Source of the DNA: Bacteroidota bacterium
Lineage (GTDB): Bacteria; Bacteroidota; Bacteroidia; CAILMK01; JACPUW01
DNA: 64,000 nt
Direction of reading: 5' to 3'
Assembly: GCA_016192035.1 (NCBI GenBank)
Contig: JACPUW010000033.1
Location: 124,001 to 188,000, forward strand
In this document: piece by piece, positions 26,425 through 35,800 of the stretch
Numbering within the stretch: the stretch's first letter is position 1
Layout: each line of letters begins with the position of its first letter
Made by a program: the position numbers and the translations under genes
Notes under the pieces: generated by a model
Seen by the model: the letters and a program-made list of their open reading frames with translations, nothing else
Told to the model about the DNA's origin: nothing
Database searches by the model: none

Positions 26425-26474
26425 GGGCGCGTCTTTCAAGTGTTGGCGGGGTTATGCCAATTTGCTTTCCGGGT

Positions 26475-27398
26475 TTATTTACCCCAATTTAACTGCTTGA
26501 CGGCAAGATCAATATGTGGGTATTTCCAGGTATAATTTGACCGCTCCAATTTATTGGGCACTACATGCAAGCTTCCCAAAAGGGAATGGGCAAATTCACC
26601 CAGCACCAATTTTAATAAAATTCCGGGAACACGGGGCATGAGAACAGGCTTGTTAAGGGAGTTTGCAATAGAACCAATTAACCTACTATTCTTCACTGGA
26701 TTAGGACTTGTCATGTTGATAGGCCCGTTGAGATTCTCCTGGTTAATTATATGATATATAGCGCTTAACATATCGTCCATGTGTATCCAGGGTACCCATT
26801 GATGTCCATTTCCAAGGGCTGATCCCAAACCTAAAAGTACGGGTGTTTTTAAGGATTTATATGCCCCACCGGCGTTATCGAGCACTATTCCGGTTCTCAG
26901 GCTTATGCACCTGCCACCTTCAAATTTTTCTGATTCCTTTTCCCAAGCCTTGCATAGCTCGGCCATAAATCCAGTGCCGTGTGGAGCATCCTCGCTCAGT
27001 GGCTCATCACCTCGGTCATAACCATAGAAACCTATTGCCGATGCGTTTATTAACAGATTACAAATGTTATCGGCGTGGTTTAGATATGTAACCAATCGAT
27101 TGGTCACATCCACCCTGCTCTTGTAAACTTCTTTCTTAAAGCCCGTGGTCAGCCTTTTGTCGCCAATGGAGCGTCCTGCCAGGTTTATCACTACCTGCGA
27201 TGTGGATAAGGCATCATGAGGCCAAATTTGTTTTTCGGGGTCACAATGCCTGTATTCAATTCCGTCTCCTTGTTCACCCTGACTGATACTCCTGCGGCCA
27301 AGCACATATACCCTCCACCCCATTCCTACTAGGTGTTTGGCAAGTTTAGAACCGATTAGTCCTGTTCCACCGATTATACTAACTTTATTCATATTCAT
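26475..27398 (-). CDS. TIGR01777-family NAD(P)-dependent epimerase-like protein (YfcH/SulA type)
   Basis: A Rossmann-fold protein of about 307 residues related to extended short-chain dehydrogenases. The nucleotide-binding motif GGTGLIGSKLAKHL lies at the N-terminus; NLAGRSIGDKRLT, INASAIGFYGYDRG and the C-terminal VPGILLKLVLGEFAHSLLGS block are hallmarks of the family. Its substrate is unknown. The frame opens at 27512 on the start of divergent sucC, so ATG 27398 or 27392 is taken instead. A TAGCTTTG box lies at 27455-27462. Confidence 0.9.
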   Translation of the reverse strand: MNMNKVSIIGGTGLIGSKLAKHLVGMGWRVYVLGRRSISQGEQGDGIEYRHCDPEKQIWPHDALSTSQVVINLAGRSIGDKRLTTGFKKEVYKSRVDVTNRLVTYLNHADNICNLLINASAIGFYGYDRGDEPLSEDAPHGTGFMAELCKAWEKESEKFEGGRCISLRTGIVLDNAGGAYKSLKTPVLLGLGSALGNGHQWVPWIHMDDMLSAIYHIINQENLNGPINMTSPNPVKNSRLIGSIANSLNKPVLMPRVPGILLKLVLGEFAHSLLGSLHVVPNKLERSNYTWKYPHIDLAVKQLNWGK

Positions 27399-27454
27399 TA
27401 ACTTATTCTGATGGCAAACCAGATTCAGGGCAAAAAGTTTGTAGCTATTTGGAG

Positions 27455-27492
27455 CAAAGCTATCCGCTAGCGCCTGGGTGGGGCTAGCTTTG
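27455..27492. promoter_or_regulatory. divergent promoters formed by inverted TAGCTTTG boxes
   Basis: CAAAGCTA (27455-27462; TAGCTTTG on the minus strand) serves the epimerase-like gene, and TAGCTTTG (27485-27492) serves sucC. The two identical boxes form an 8-bp inverted repeat with 22 bases between them, so the promoters are back to back. Confidence 0.55.
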
Positions 27493-27511
27493 GGCCGCCA
27501 AATCATAAGCA

Positions 27512-28723
27512 ATGAACATACACGAGTTTCAAGGCAAAGCCATTTTAAAAAACTATGGAGTTCCGGTTCAAGAAGGCCTAGTGGCCTATAGCGTAGCTGA
27601 ATCTATTGACAAGGCAAAGCAACTTCAGCAAGAAACAAGCACTGGTTGGTTTGTGATCAAAGCTCAAATACATGCTGGTGGAAGAGGAAAAGGAACCATA
27701 AAGGAAACCGGTTCACGAGGAGTGGTTCTGGCCAAGTCGCTTGAACAAGTACCCGACAAGGTAAAAGATATTTTGGGTGGAACATTAGTGACCATACAAA
27801 CGGGCGCGGCGGGCAAAAAGGTGAATCAGGTATTGATAGCACAAGATGTGTACTACCCAGGAAAAAGCGAACCTAAAGAGTTTTATATTAGTGTGTTGCT
27901 GGATAGGGGAACAGGAAAGAACGTGATAATGTATTCCACCGAAGGAGGCATGGACATAGAGCATGTGGCTGAAACCAGTCCCGAGAAAATTTTCAAGGAA
28001 TACATAGAACCTGGCCAAGGGCTACAGGCTTTCCAGGCTAGGAAAATTGCCTTTAACTTAGGCTTAAGCGGCAATGCTTTTAAATCCATGATAGCATTTG
28101 TGAATGCCCTGTATAATGCATATGCTGATACCGATGCGGCCATGTTTGAGATTAACCCCGTGCTCAAAACATCAGACGATAAGATAATTGCGGTGGATGC
28201 GAAGGTGAATTTGGAGGACAACGCCTTGTTTCGACATCCTGATTTTGACCAACTGTGCGATGATAGCGAGGAAGATCCGCTTGAAGTGGAAGCCAAGAAG
28301 CACAATCTCAACTATGTGAAATTGGACGGCAACGTGGGTTGCATGGTAAATGGTGCTGGCTTGGCCATGGCCACAATGGACATGATTAAACTTTCAGGTG
28401 GGAATCCTGCCAATTTCTTGGACGTAGGGGGAACTGCCAATGCCCAGACTGTGGAAGCGGGCTTTAGGCTGATTCTGCAAGATCCGAATGTTAAAGCTAT
28501 ATTGGTCAATATTTTTGGTGGTATTGTGCGCTGCGACCGGGTGGCACAGGGAATAGTAGATGCCTACAACAACATAGGTGATATACCGGTGCCCATCATT
28601 GTCCGGCTCCAGGGGACCAATGCCGAAGAAGCCAAAAAAATCATAGACAATTCAGGGTTAAAAGTTTATCCCGCCACACCACTGGAAGAAGCTGCCGAAT
28701 TGGTAAAGAAAGTTCTGGCTTAG
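27512..28723 (+). CDS. sucC: succinyl-CoA synthetase (ADP-forming) beta subunit
   Basis: A 403-residue TCA-cycle enzyme subunit that makes nucleoside triphosphate from succinyl-CoA. The N-terminal ATP-grasp domain starts MNIHEFQGKAILKNYGVPVQEG and includes VIKAQIHAGGRGKGT; the C-terminal ligase-CoA domain has GCMVNGAGLAMATMD, LDVGGTANA and VNIFGGIVRCDRVA. sucD is not adjacent, as often in Bacteroidota. Confidence 0.96.
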   Translation: MNIHEFQGKAILKNYGVPVQEGLVAYSVAESIDKAKQLQQETSTGWFVIKAQIHAGGRGKGTIKETGSRGVVLAKSLEQVPDKVKDILGGTLVTIQTGAAGKKVNQVLIAQDVYYPGKSEPKEFYISVLLDRGTGKNVIMYSTEGGMDIEHVAETSPEKIFKEYIEPGQGLQAFQARKIAFNLGLSGNAFKSMIAFVNALYNAYADTDAAMFEINPVLKTSDDKIIAVDAKVNLEDNALFRHPDFDQLCDDSEEDPLEVEAKKHNLNYVKLDGNVGCMVNGAGLAMATMDMIKLSGGNPANFLDVGGTANAQTVEAGFRLILQDPNVKAILVNIFGGIVRCDRVAQGIVDAYNNIGDIPVPIIVRLQGTNAEEAKKIIDNSGLKVYPATPLEEAAELVKKVLA

Positions 28724-28732
28724 GCCCAGCGT

Positions 28733-28782
28733 AAGCGGAATTTTCCCTACATTTCTCACCTAATCTTAAATGGGAACCGCTT
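28733..28782. promoter_or_regulatory. bulged inverted repeat directly before the Sua5/YrdC start codon
   Basis: AAGCGG (28733-28738) and TTCCC (28743-28747) pair with GGGAA (28772-28776) and CCGCTT (28777-28782), an 11-bp stem with a 4-base bulge and a 24-base interior. The 3' arm ends at the base before the ATG. A TACATTTC (-7-like) box lies in the interior at 28748-28755, so the structure may act at the DNA level or as a terminator for sucC. Confidence 0.35.
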
Positions 28783-29403
28783 ATGTTAATCAAAATCTAT
28801 CCCCAGAACCCAGCCCCTCGACACGTGAGCTTGGTAGTTGACGTACTTCGAAAAGGTGGCCTTATTATTTACCCAACCGATTCGGTATATGCCATTGGTT
28901 GTGATATGCTTAACCAAGATGCAATCGACCGGCTTTGCCAGGTAATCAACAAGAAACCCGAACAAGCCAATTTATCATTGATTTGCAGTGATTTAAAGAA
29001 CCTATCGGAATACTCGCTCCCCATCTCAAATTCAGTGTACAAGCTCATGAAGAGTTCTTTGCCAGGGGCTTACACTTTTATTCTTAAAGCAAACAACAAA
29101 GTACCCAAGCTTTTCAAGAATAAGAAAAAGGAAATAGGGATTCGCGTGCCGGATAACAACATTCCCCGGGACATAGTAAAGGAACTTGGAAACCCAATAG
29201 TTACGGCCAGTATAAAAATGAAGGATGAATTTTCTGAATACCCTACCGACCCAGAGTTGATTTATGATGAGTATAAACACCTTGTGGACTTGGTGATAGA
29301 TGGGGGGCGTGGCGCTACGGAACATAGCACCGTGCTTGACTGTACCGGTGAAGATGTGGTCCTCATCCGCGAGGGAAAAGGCGAAGTGGCGCTGGCCGAG
29401 TAA
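28783..29403 (+). CDS. L-threonylcarbamoyladenylate synthase (Sua5/YrdC/YwlC family)
   Basis: 206 residues. The enzyme uses threonine, bicarbonate and ATP to make the activated intermediate for the t6A modification at A37 of tRNAs reading ANN codons. The YrdC fold is seen from GGLIIYPTDSVYAIGCD, NKKPEQANLSLIC, LPGAYTFILKAN and IGIRVPDN. It lacks the Sua5 C-terminal domain; the length matches the short YrdC/YciO type. Converges with the membrane-protein gene, leaving 2 bases. Confidence 0.9.
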   Translation: MLIKIYPQNPAPRHVSLVVDVLRKGGLIIYPTDSVYAIGCDMLNQDAIDRLCQVINKKPEQANLSLICSDLKNLSEYSLPISNSVYKLMKSSLPGAYTFILKANNKVPKLFKNKKKEIGIRVPDNNIPRDIVKELGNPIVTASIKMKDEFSEYPTDPELIYDEYKHLVDLVIDGGRGATEHSTVLDCTGEDVVLIREGKGEVALAE

Positions 29404-29405
29404 CC

Positions 29406-31271
29406 TTATATATTGTCCAAGATGGACTGGACAGTTTTACTGTCTTCAGGAAAGCGTTTCAGATGGTCAATACAGGCCTTCTGAAGCGCTTTTTTCATGC
29501 CCATACCGTGATAGTAGTTAATGAGCAATTGGTGGTGTTCCCTAACATCAGGCGCAACAGCCTGTAAATGTTCCACCAGGGGAAAAGATTCTCGATAATC
29601 ACCCCGTTTTTGGAGTATGATGGCGGCACCTTTGAGCGCGGGCACATAATCACCATATGCACTTATGGCTTTGCCTAGATATTCAAGGGCCTCATTGGTT
29701 GCTCCCATTCCTTCGTCCATCCACAATCCGGTTTGGGTGCATGCATGTGCCAACTCCATATCAGGGTACTCGGTAGAATGGGCTATACTTCGATTCATGA
29801 TTTTATCTATAAAGCCTATGTCGTCCTTATAGAGTTTTTTAACTCCTTTAGAAAACAAAACAGATGAACCGACATGGTAGGATTGATGTACCCAAGAACC
29901 CAAGACGAGCAAACGACGACCCGCCAGGGTAGATTGGTATTCAACCACATAGCGCGGAATGGTGAAAAGGGCAAACCCTAACCAAATTATATGCAGGGTG
30001 TTAACCTGCGTATTTGTTGTTAGGCGAGAAAATACCAAGGTAACCATAAGCAGAAGAATGGGGCTGCCTACTGATAGAAGATCCCAATCCCTGGGTGCGC
30101 TTAGCAATGGATTAACGACAAAAGACATAGCCATATAGGCCAATAGTGCGAACACAATAACCGACTCTACTGGCAGCCAAGTCTCTTTACCTTTCCCGTT
30201 TAGCCACCCATGGGCCAGTAAGCCCCAGGCTAATGGCGACCACATGAACAATATCACCAGCCAATCAAGTATGTGGTATGGATGCAACATGCCATAATGC
30301 AATAACCCTTGATTGGTAAAAATGGGCAGAAAGACATTGTTTATCAGTTCTTTTCCTCGGTAGGAATAGTCGCCTGACTGTGCCTGAAAAATGAAAAAGT
30401 AGGCCAAAGCAAAACCCATAAGCCCCGAAAAGAAACTCACCACGGCATTTCGGAATGTGTAGAAACGAATGGTAGATGGAATGAAGAATAGTATGGCACC
30501 CGCCATTAATGGAACTACCAAGACCATATGGACGAAGTGGGACTTTAGTGCAAAAAAACATGAAAGAAATAGCCAAAACAGGCTCCATAAACTATTGCGT
30601 TGAAAATGTGCAATTAGTGCAACGCCAAAAAGGAGCAATAGGCCAAATCCGGGGGCATATACTTCGGCATGACCTGCAAACAACATCATGCCGTTCATGG
30701 ATACAAAGACCAAATAGGGTGCTATCTTCCTTTCCAGGTGAAGTTTATAAAGGAGGAAAACAAAAGCCAAGGCCGAAACGAATGCCCATAGCGCTCCATA
30801 GAGTGCAAATGCACTTGTGAGTGATAGGCCAGAGAACCTCATTAGCAGGTATAAACTGTTGAACGTGAATCGCTCACCATTATGGAGGTTAAAAATATCA
30901 AGGTCCACCAGTGCCAATAATGGTTGGACTATTCCCCGCTGCTGGTTGAAAAAGTCGCCATAGTTCTTTAAAATTGAGTAAGAATCGCCATACGCATCAG
31001 TGGCTAGTGGCAAGGCAAGGCTGATCACGACCACTACAAGTATAAAAATTGCCGGCAGGGCCAAACGTTTATAAATCACATCAACATTGGTAAGTCTGCC
31101 CGAATGGACCAACCAATACACAAGAAACGCCAATAAAATCAATAAGATACTTGGACCCAAAGGCAACATGGAGGCATGGTTTATGCCCCAAGCTGCGTAT
31201 GGATGTACATACTGAAAAGCAAATATGAGTAGTAAGACAATCAGTACTTTATTCTTGCCAGCTTTAAACAT
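29406..31271 (-). CDS. multi-pass membrane protein, GT-C-like, with C-terminal TPR region
   Basis: About 621 residues with 11-13 transmembrane helices to about residue 460. A short acidic segment after the second or third helix (LATDAYGDSYSILKNYG) and the late loop SAPRDWDLLSVGSP resemble GT-C glycosyltransferases that use lipid-linked sugars. The last 150 residues are soluble TPR-like helices (EALEYLGKAISAYGDYVPALKG and following). It follows the aminotransferase gene directly: ATG at 31271 gives a 5-base gap, while TTG 31280 would give a TTGA overlap. Substrate and acceptor are unknown; the class is inferred from topology and motif. Confidence 0.65.
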   Translation of the reverse strand: MFKAGKNKVLIVLLLIFAFQYVHPYAAWGINHASMLPLGPSILLILLAFLVYWLVHSGRLTNVDVIYKRLALPAIFILVVVVISLALPLATDAYGDSYSILKNYGDFFNQQRGIVQPLLALVDLDIFNLHNGERFTFNSLYLLMRFSGLSLTSAFALYGALWAFVSALAFVFLLYKLHLERKIAPYLVFVSMNGMMLFAGHAEVYAPGFGLLLLFGVALIAHFQRNSLWSLFWLFLSCFFALKSHFVHMVLVVPLMAGAILFFIPSTIRFYTFRNAVVSFFSGLMGFALAYFFIFQAQSGDYSYRGKELINNVFLPIFTNQGLLHYGMLHPYHILDWLVILFMWSPLAWGLLAHGWLNGKGKETWLPVESVIVFALLAYMAMSFVVNPLLSAPRDWDLLSVGSPILLLMVTLVFSRLTTNTQVNTLHIIWLGFALFTIPRYVVEYQSTLAGRRLLVLGSWVHQSYHVGSSVLFSKGVKKLYKDDIGFIDKIMNRSIAHSTEYPDMELAHACTQTGLWMDEGMGATNEALEYLGKAISAYGDYVPALKGAAIILQKRGDYRESFPLVEHLQAVAPDVREHHQLLINYYHGMGMKKALQKACIDHLKRFPEDSKTVQSILDNI

Positions 31272-31276
31272 TTCTT

Positions 31277-32578
31277 TCAATTGGCCAGGTGTTTAATGGC
31301 TTCCACCAGTTTATCCAATTCCCATAACTGGGTGTACAAGTGTGGAGTAACCCTCACCCCCTTAACCTCTGGATTGTCTATAGCTACCGTGAAAATTCCA
31401 AATTCGTTGAATAGCCTATCGCAGACATCTTTTGGAGATTTGCCTTGAATGGAAAAGTTGCCAATACCACCAGACCGAGTGGATGCAAATGGTGTATTGA
31501 TGTTAACCCCATGCGCATCAACCACTTTAGTAGTCCAATATTGTTTCAAATAATACAACCTTTTGTGTATCAATTCGGTGCCTAACGATTTGTGAAAATC
31601 AATTGCCGCCCTTATACCACTGTATGCCCACACCGGGCGTGTTCCCCAGTGCTCAAACTTGCGTATATCGTCTATAGGAAAGCTGTCATCGCCAAAAAGT
31701 GGCCACACCTCGGCTATCAAACTTGGTTTCATATACAGCATACCACTGCCCAGAGGGCTGCATAGCCATTTGTGTAGGCTTGTACCCATAAAATCAGGGT
31801 CAAGGTCTTTCACTGAAAAAGGCAAATGCGCAAATGCGTGTGCCGAATCCAAAAGTGCCAATGCGCCTGCCCCATGCACCATCTTAATTAATTCCTTAAC
31901 TGGCAATACCTGTCCGGTAAGATTGATCATGTGTGTGAGCAAGACCAGACGGGTTTTTGCTGTTATCTTTGATTGATAGGCATGTATGACTTCTTCATCC
32001 GAACCTGGACGAAGGGGCAGCTCCACGTAGGAAAGCACCAAGCCTGTGCGCTTGGATTCCTGCCTTAGGGCTTCTTGCATGCTCCCATAGTCCTGGAGGC
32101 TTAGCACTACTTCATCCCCCTTTTGCCAGTTTAACCCATGTATTACGGTATCAAGGGCTTCGGTAGTGTTTCTGCAAATCACAAATTCTTTGGTATCCAA
32201 TCCAGCAAAATCTCCAATGGCTTGCTTGGTGAGGGCGTATTCACTTTCTAGCTCTTGGCGCATAAAGTATGAGCTCAGCGTGTTGACTCGCTGCATGGCA
32301 TCCTGCGTGGCCCCAAGAGTGCCCAATGGTTGGGCACTGAAATACCCGTTTTCCAGGTTAATAAACTTCTCCTGAACTGGAAACATGTCGCGCACAACCG
32401 CCCAAAATGATTCGTCTGTCTCTAGGTTTGATTCAAGGCCGGCTATTTTAGAATGAGTTAACAGGCTTTGCCCTATGTCAGACATGGCCCTTGAAATAGT
32501 CGTTCCTCCTATGGCCTGGGCCATGTAAAGACCTGTGAAGGCTGTTGATTTCTTTATAAAATCCCTCCTAGAGTGCAT
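31277..32578 (-). CDS. Tat-exported class V aminotransferase (PLP-dependent, isopenicillin-N-epimerase/cysteine-desulfurase-like)
   Basis: ATG 32578 gives 433 residues starting MHSRRDFIKKSTAFTG, a twin-arginine signal. The fold-type I core follows: NTTEALDTVIHGLNW, the PLP-binding Asp region LALLDSAHAFAHLP, and the Schiff-base lysine in TSLHKWLCSPLG. Class V enzymes of this shape include epimerases and desulfurases; the reaction here cannot be told. Export through Tat implies folding with PLP in the cytoplasm. The open frame extends to 32629, but the twin-arginine start is preferred. Coupled to the downstream membrane protein. Confidence 0.87.
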   Translation of the reverse strand: MHSRRDFIKKSTAFTGLYMAQAIGGTTISRAMSDIGQSLLTHSKIAGLESNLETDESFWAVVRDMFPVQEKFINLENGYFSAQPLGTLGATQDAMQRVNTLSSYFMRQELESEYALTKQAIGDFAGLDTKEFVICRNTTEALDTVIHGLNWQKGDEVVLSLQDYGSMQEALRQESKRTGLVLSYVELPLRPGSDEEVIHAYQSKITAKTRLVLLTHMINLTGQVLPVKELIKMVHGAGALALLDSAHAFAHLPFSVKDLDPDFMGTSLHKWLCSPLGSGMLYMKPSLIAEVWPLFGDDSFPIDDIRKFEHWGTRPVWAYSGIRAAIDFHKSLGTELIHKRLYYLKQYWTTKVVDAHGVNINTPFASTRSGGIGNFSIQGKSPKDVCDRLFNEFGIFTVAIDNPEVKGVRVTPHLYTQLWELDKLVEAIKHLAN

Positions 32579-32735
32579 TTGAAAATACTCAAGTGTTCGC
32601 GTAAACCTCTGGAATTGGCTTGTGTCCAATGCCGTTGTGTTGCCTTAAATACATGTTGCCCAAACTGCGCCGAAGCCTAGTGCCGTTGAACTGCCCAAAT
32701 ATAGGTAGGTTACCGGTCATGAAACCTGCCTGTCC

Positions 32736-32758
32736 ACCCTATTCCACAGCAATAGGGT
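32736..32758. promoter_or_regulatory. inverted repeat in the divergent region before the T9SS protein
   Basis: ACCCTATT (32736-32743) and AATAGGGT (32751-32758), a perfect 8-bp stem with a 7-base loop, in the 289-bp gap between the aminotransferase and the large secreted protein. May be an operator or a terminator. Nothing else recognisable is in the gap apart from CACCTTTG at 32831-32838, 29 bases before the ATG. Confidence 0.35.
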
Positions 32759-32867
32759 TTCTAGCCAACAATCAACTTTAACAAAGAGACCCAATAATCT
32801 TAAATGTGGCGCACTGTCTTTAATATTCAGCACCTTTGCTCACCCATTTACCCTTAACCGATTGTCC

Positions 32868-35800
32868 ATGAAACAGCTCATTACTCCTTCCCTATTTGTG
32901 CTACTTTTTTGTCATTTATCTATAGCACAGACCCTTCCTTTCTTTGAAGGGTTTGAGAATGTAGGCTCTACTACCACATTTACCTCCAGTAACACCTCTA
33001 TAAACGGACTGTCAGAGTGGTCATATGAAAAAACGAACCAAGGGCGCGTGCGTTTTTCCGCAGGAAGTGGGTTTTACCGTACCGGGGCGCATGCGGCTAC
33101 CCTAGATGCAAGTTCGTCTAACCAACAAAGCACCAACTATCTGATAATGACCCTAGACCTTAGTTCTTACAAGAGTTCCAAGTTTGAACTAAGCTTTTAC
33201 TACATGCACCATGGCGAAGAATCACACACCGCAGATAGGGTTTGGATACGAGGTAGCAGCAGCAATTCATGGATCACATTATATGACTGGTATGGCAACA
33301 GGGCAACGGCGGGACAATGGAAAAGGGTAGTTATTAAAAACTTAGACACCATTTTAGCCAATGCTAGCCAACAGCCCAGCGCCACTTTTCAAATACGCTT
33401 TGGACAGGCCGACAATTACCCCGCCCAAAGTACCACCACCGATGACGGTTTGACCATTGACGACATAAGTTTGATTGAAAGATTTGCCAATGATGGTGAA
33501 ATTAAGGCAATTGACCGCCTGTGCAGTGGAGACAATACCATTACCGCCACCTTGTACAATGATGGATTCGATTCATTGGGCAGTGCCTACATCAACTGGT
33601 GGCTCAATGGGGTAAAACAATCCCCGGTTTCATATAAGGGCTCGATCGATCAAGGACAAGGAAAAACCATTACCCTGGGCAAAGCCACATTGACAAGTGG
33701 TACCCATCAACTGGTTGCAGTGGTGGACTCAGTAAATGGCCAGCGCGATGCCGACCTAGACGATACCCTTAGGGTAAGCCTGGCAACCGGGCTATCAGGC
33801 AACTATACCGTTGGTTCATCAGGCGATTACACCACATTGGCCGACGCCATAGTGGCCTTGAATACTTTGGGTATTTGTGGCCCAGTTGTATTTACCATTG
33901 CACCAGGTACTTATACGGGATCCTTGGTTATAGGGGGCATTGTGGGAACCAATAAAACCAATACCATCACTTTTGACGGGCAAGACTCATCAAAAACCAC
34001 CATAACCCACAATGGTAGCAGTACCCGTTCTACCATAGAGCTGAACCAGGCACATAGAATAATATTCAAGAACCTAAAACTGGCTACCACCGCATCCAGT
34101 ACCGGATGGATTGTACATCTGTATAACAAGTGCTCGTATATCAACTTTGAAAATTGTTGGTTTTCCATGTCCACTAGCGGTACATCTCAAGACTTGTTCG
34201 CCATAGTGGCTTCCAATTCCAAAACCACCGAGACCGGGTCGGGCGCCAATGTGGAGTATCTCTATGTGGGCAATTGCCGGCTGGAAGGTGGTGAGAGAAG
34301 TATCCAACTCATGGGCAACACATCCAACAAATCCTCCGGCATTACCATAGTCAACAATGATTTTACCTCTTCATATTATTCATCCCTCGGACTATATGAC
34401 ATACAAGACCTGATTATTTCCAATAACCGATTTGCATCTTTTAGAAGCACGGGTGCCAATGCCTGTGTTTTTTATGATATTGATAATCTAAATTTTAAGG
34501 GTAATAATATCGTATCCCGTTCCTATGGCGTGTATGCCCAAGACATAAACATAGGTTTTAACAATACCAGCAGTTTTTCAAACAATATGGTTACTACCAG
34601 TGGCGTAGGCGTGTATTTTAACAATGTCCGAAATCTAATCGTGTGGCACAACAGCCTATTGGGAAACGCCGCACTAAGGTTTAATAGCCAACTGGATGTG
34701 GATGTAAGGAACAACCTGCTCTACGGATTGAACGGTCATGCCTTTTATAGCGCATCTGACAATGGGTACACATTTCTCGACTGGAACCTTTACTACAGCA
34801 CCAGCGCATCAAATAAGGCCTATTTTGATGGAACTAATTACAACAGCCTAAATGCTTGGACCAAAGACTTTGCTGCCTTCAATGCGGGTTCAGTGGAGGC
34901 AAGCCCTCCAATTAACAGCCAGTCCGACCTGCACCTTAGTAGCTCAAGTGCTGCCGAAAAGGCACCATATATTGGAATTGACCAGGATATTGACGGGGAT
35001 GCGCGATGCCTGATAGCCGTCACCATGGGTGCAGACGAATCCATATATCCAGACCCTAAACCCAAGGCGGCCTTTAAACTTGCCGACTCTTCTACCACAA
35101 ATGCCATTGTGTTGGCCTACAATAATGCCGACCCCACAGACTTGAATTCTTATGTGTGGTATGCCGATGGGGTGAAAGTAGATTCTGGAAGTTTTAACCT
35201 TGAGTATCAATTTAGTACCAAAGGCCGACATAAGGTCACATTAAAGACAGTCAATTGTGGGAGTTCGGATACTATTTCTAAATTCATAGTAATCAAGGAA
35301 CCCACGGCACCCGCAGTGGCCCGGTTTGACGTAAACAAAACCACCGTTAAGGTGGGCGAAGCCGTGCAACTGCTAAACAAAAGCCTGAACGGTCCGGCGA
35401 CCATAATTTGGACCATAAGCCCTTGGGAAGACTTGAGCAAAAACAAGACCTTCAGTTTTGGGCCTGGAAAGGATTCGTCATCTTACCACAATTCGGTAAC
35501 CTTTACCGTGCCTGGCGATTATACCATTTGCCTATATGCCAAGAACGCCCTGGGCAGCGACCTAAAATGCAAGACCAACGTAATTACCGTGCTGGATGGA
35601 GCTACCATGTGCGGCACCGCTACAGGGTCAACGGTGAGCAAAGGCATACTAAGAGATCCGGGCGGCACCAACAACTATCAAGGAAACAGCAAGTACAACT
35701 GCGCATTTACCATAGCTCCATGCGTAAAAAACCTTCGCCTAGACTTTACCGAATTTAGCCTGACGACTAACCGCGACTACTTGCGCATATATGAGGGCAC

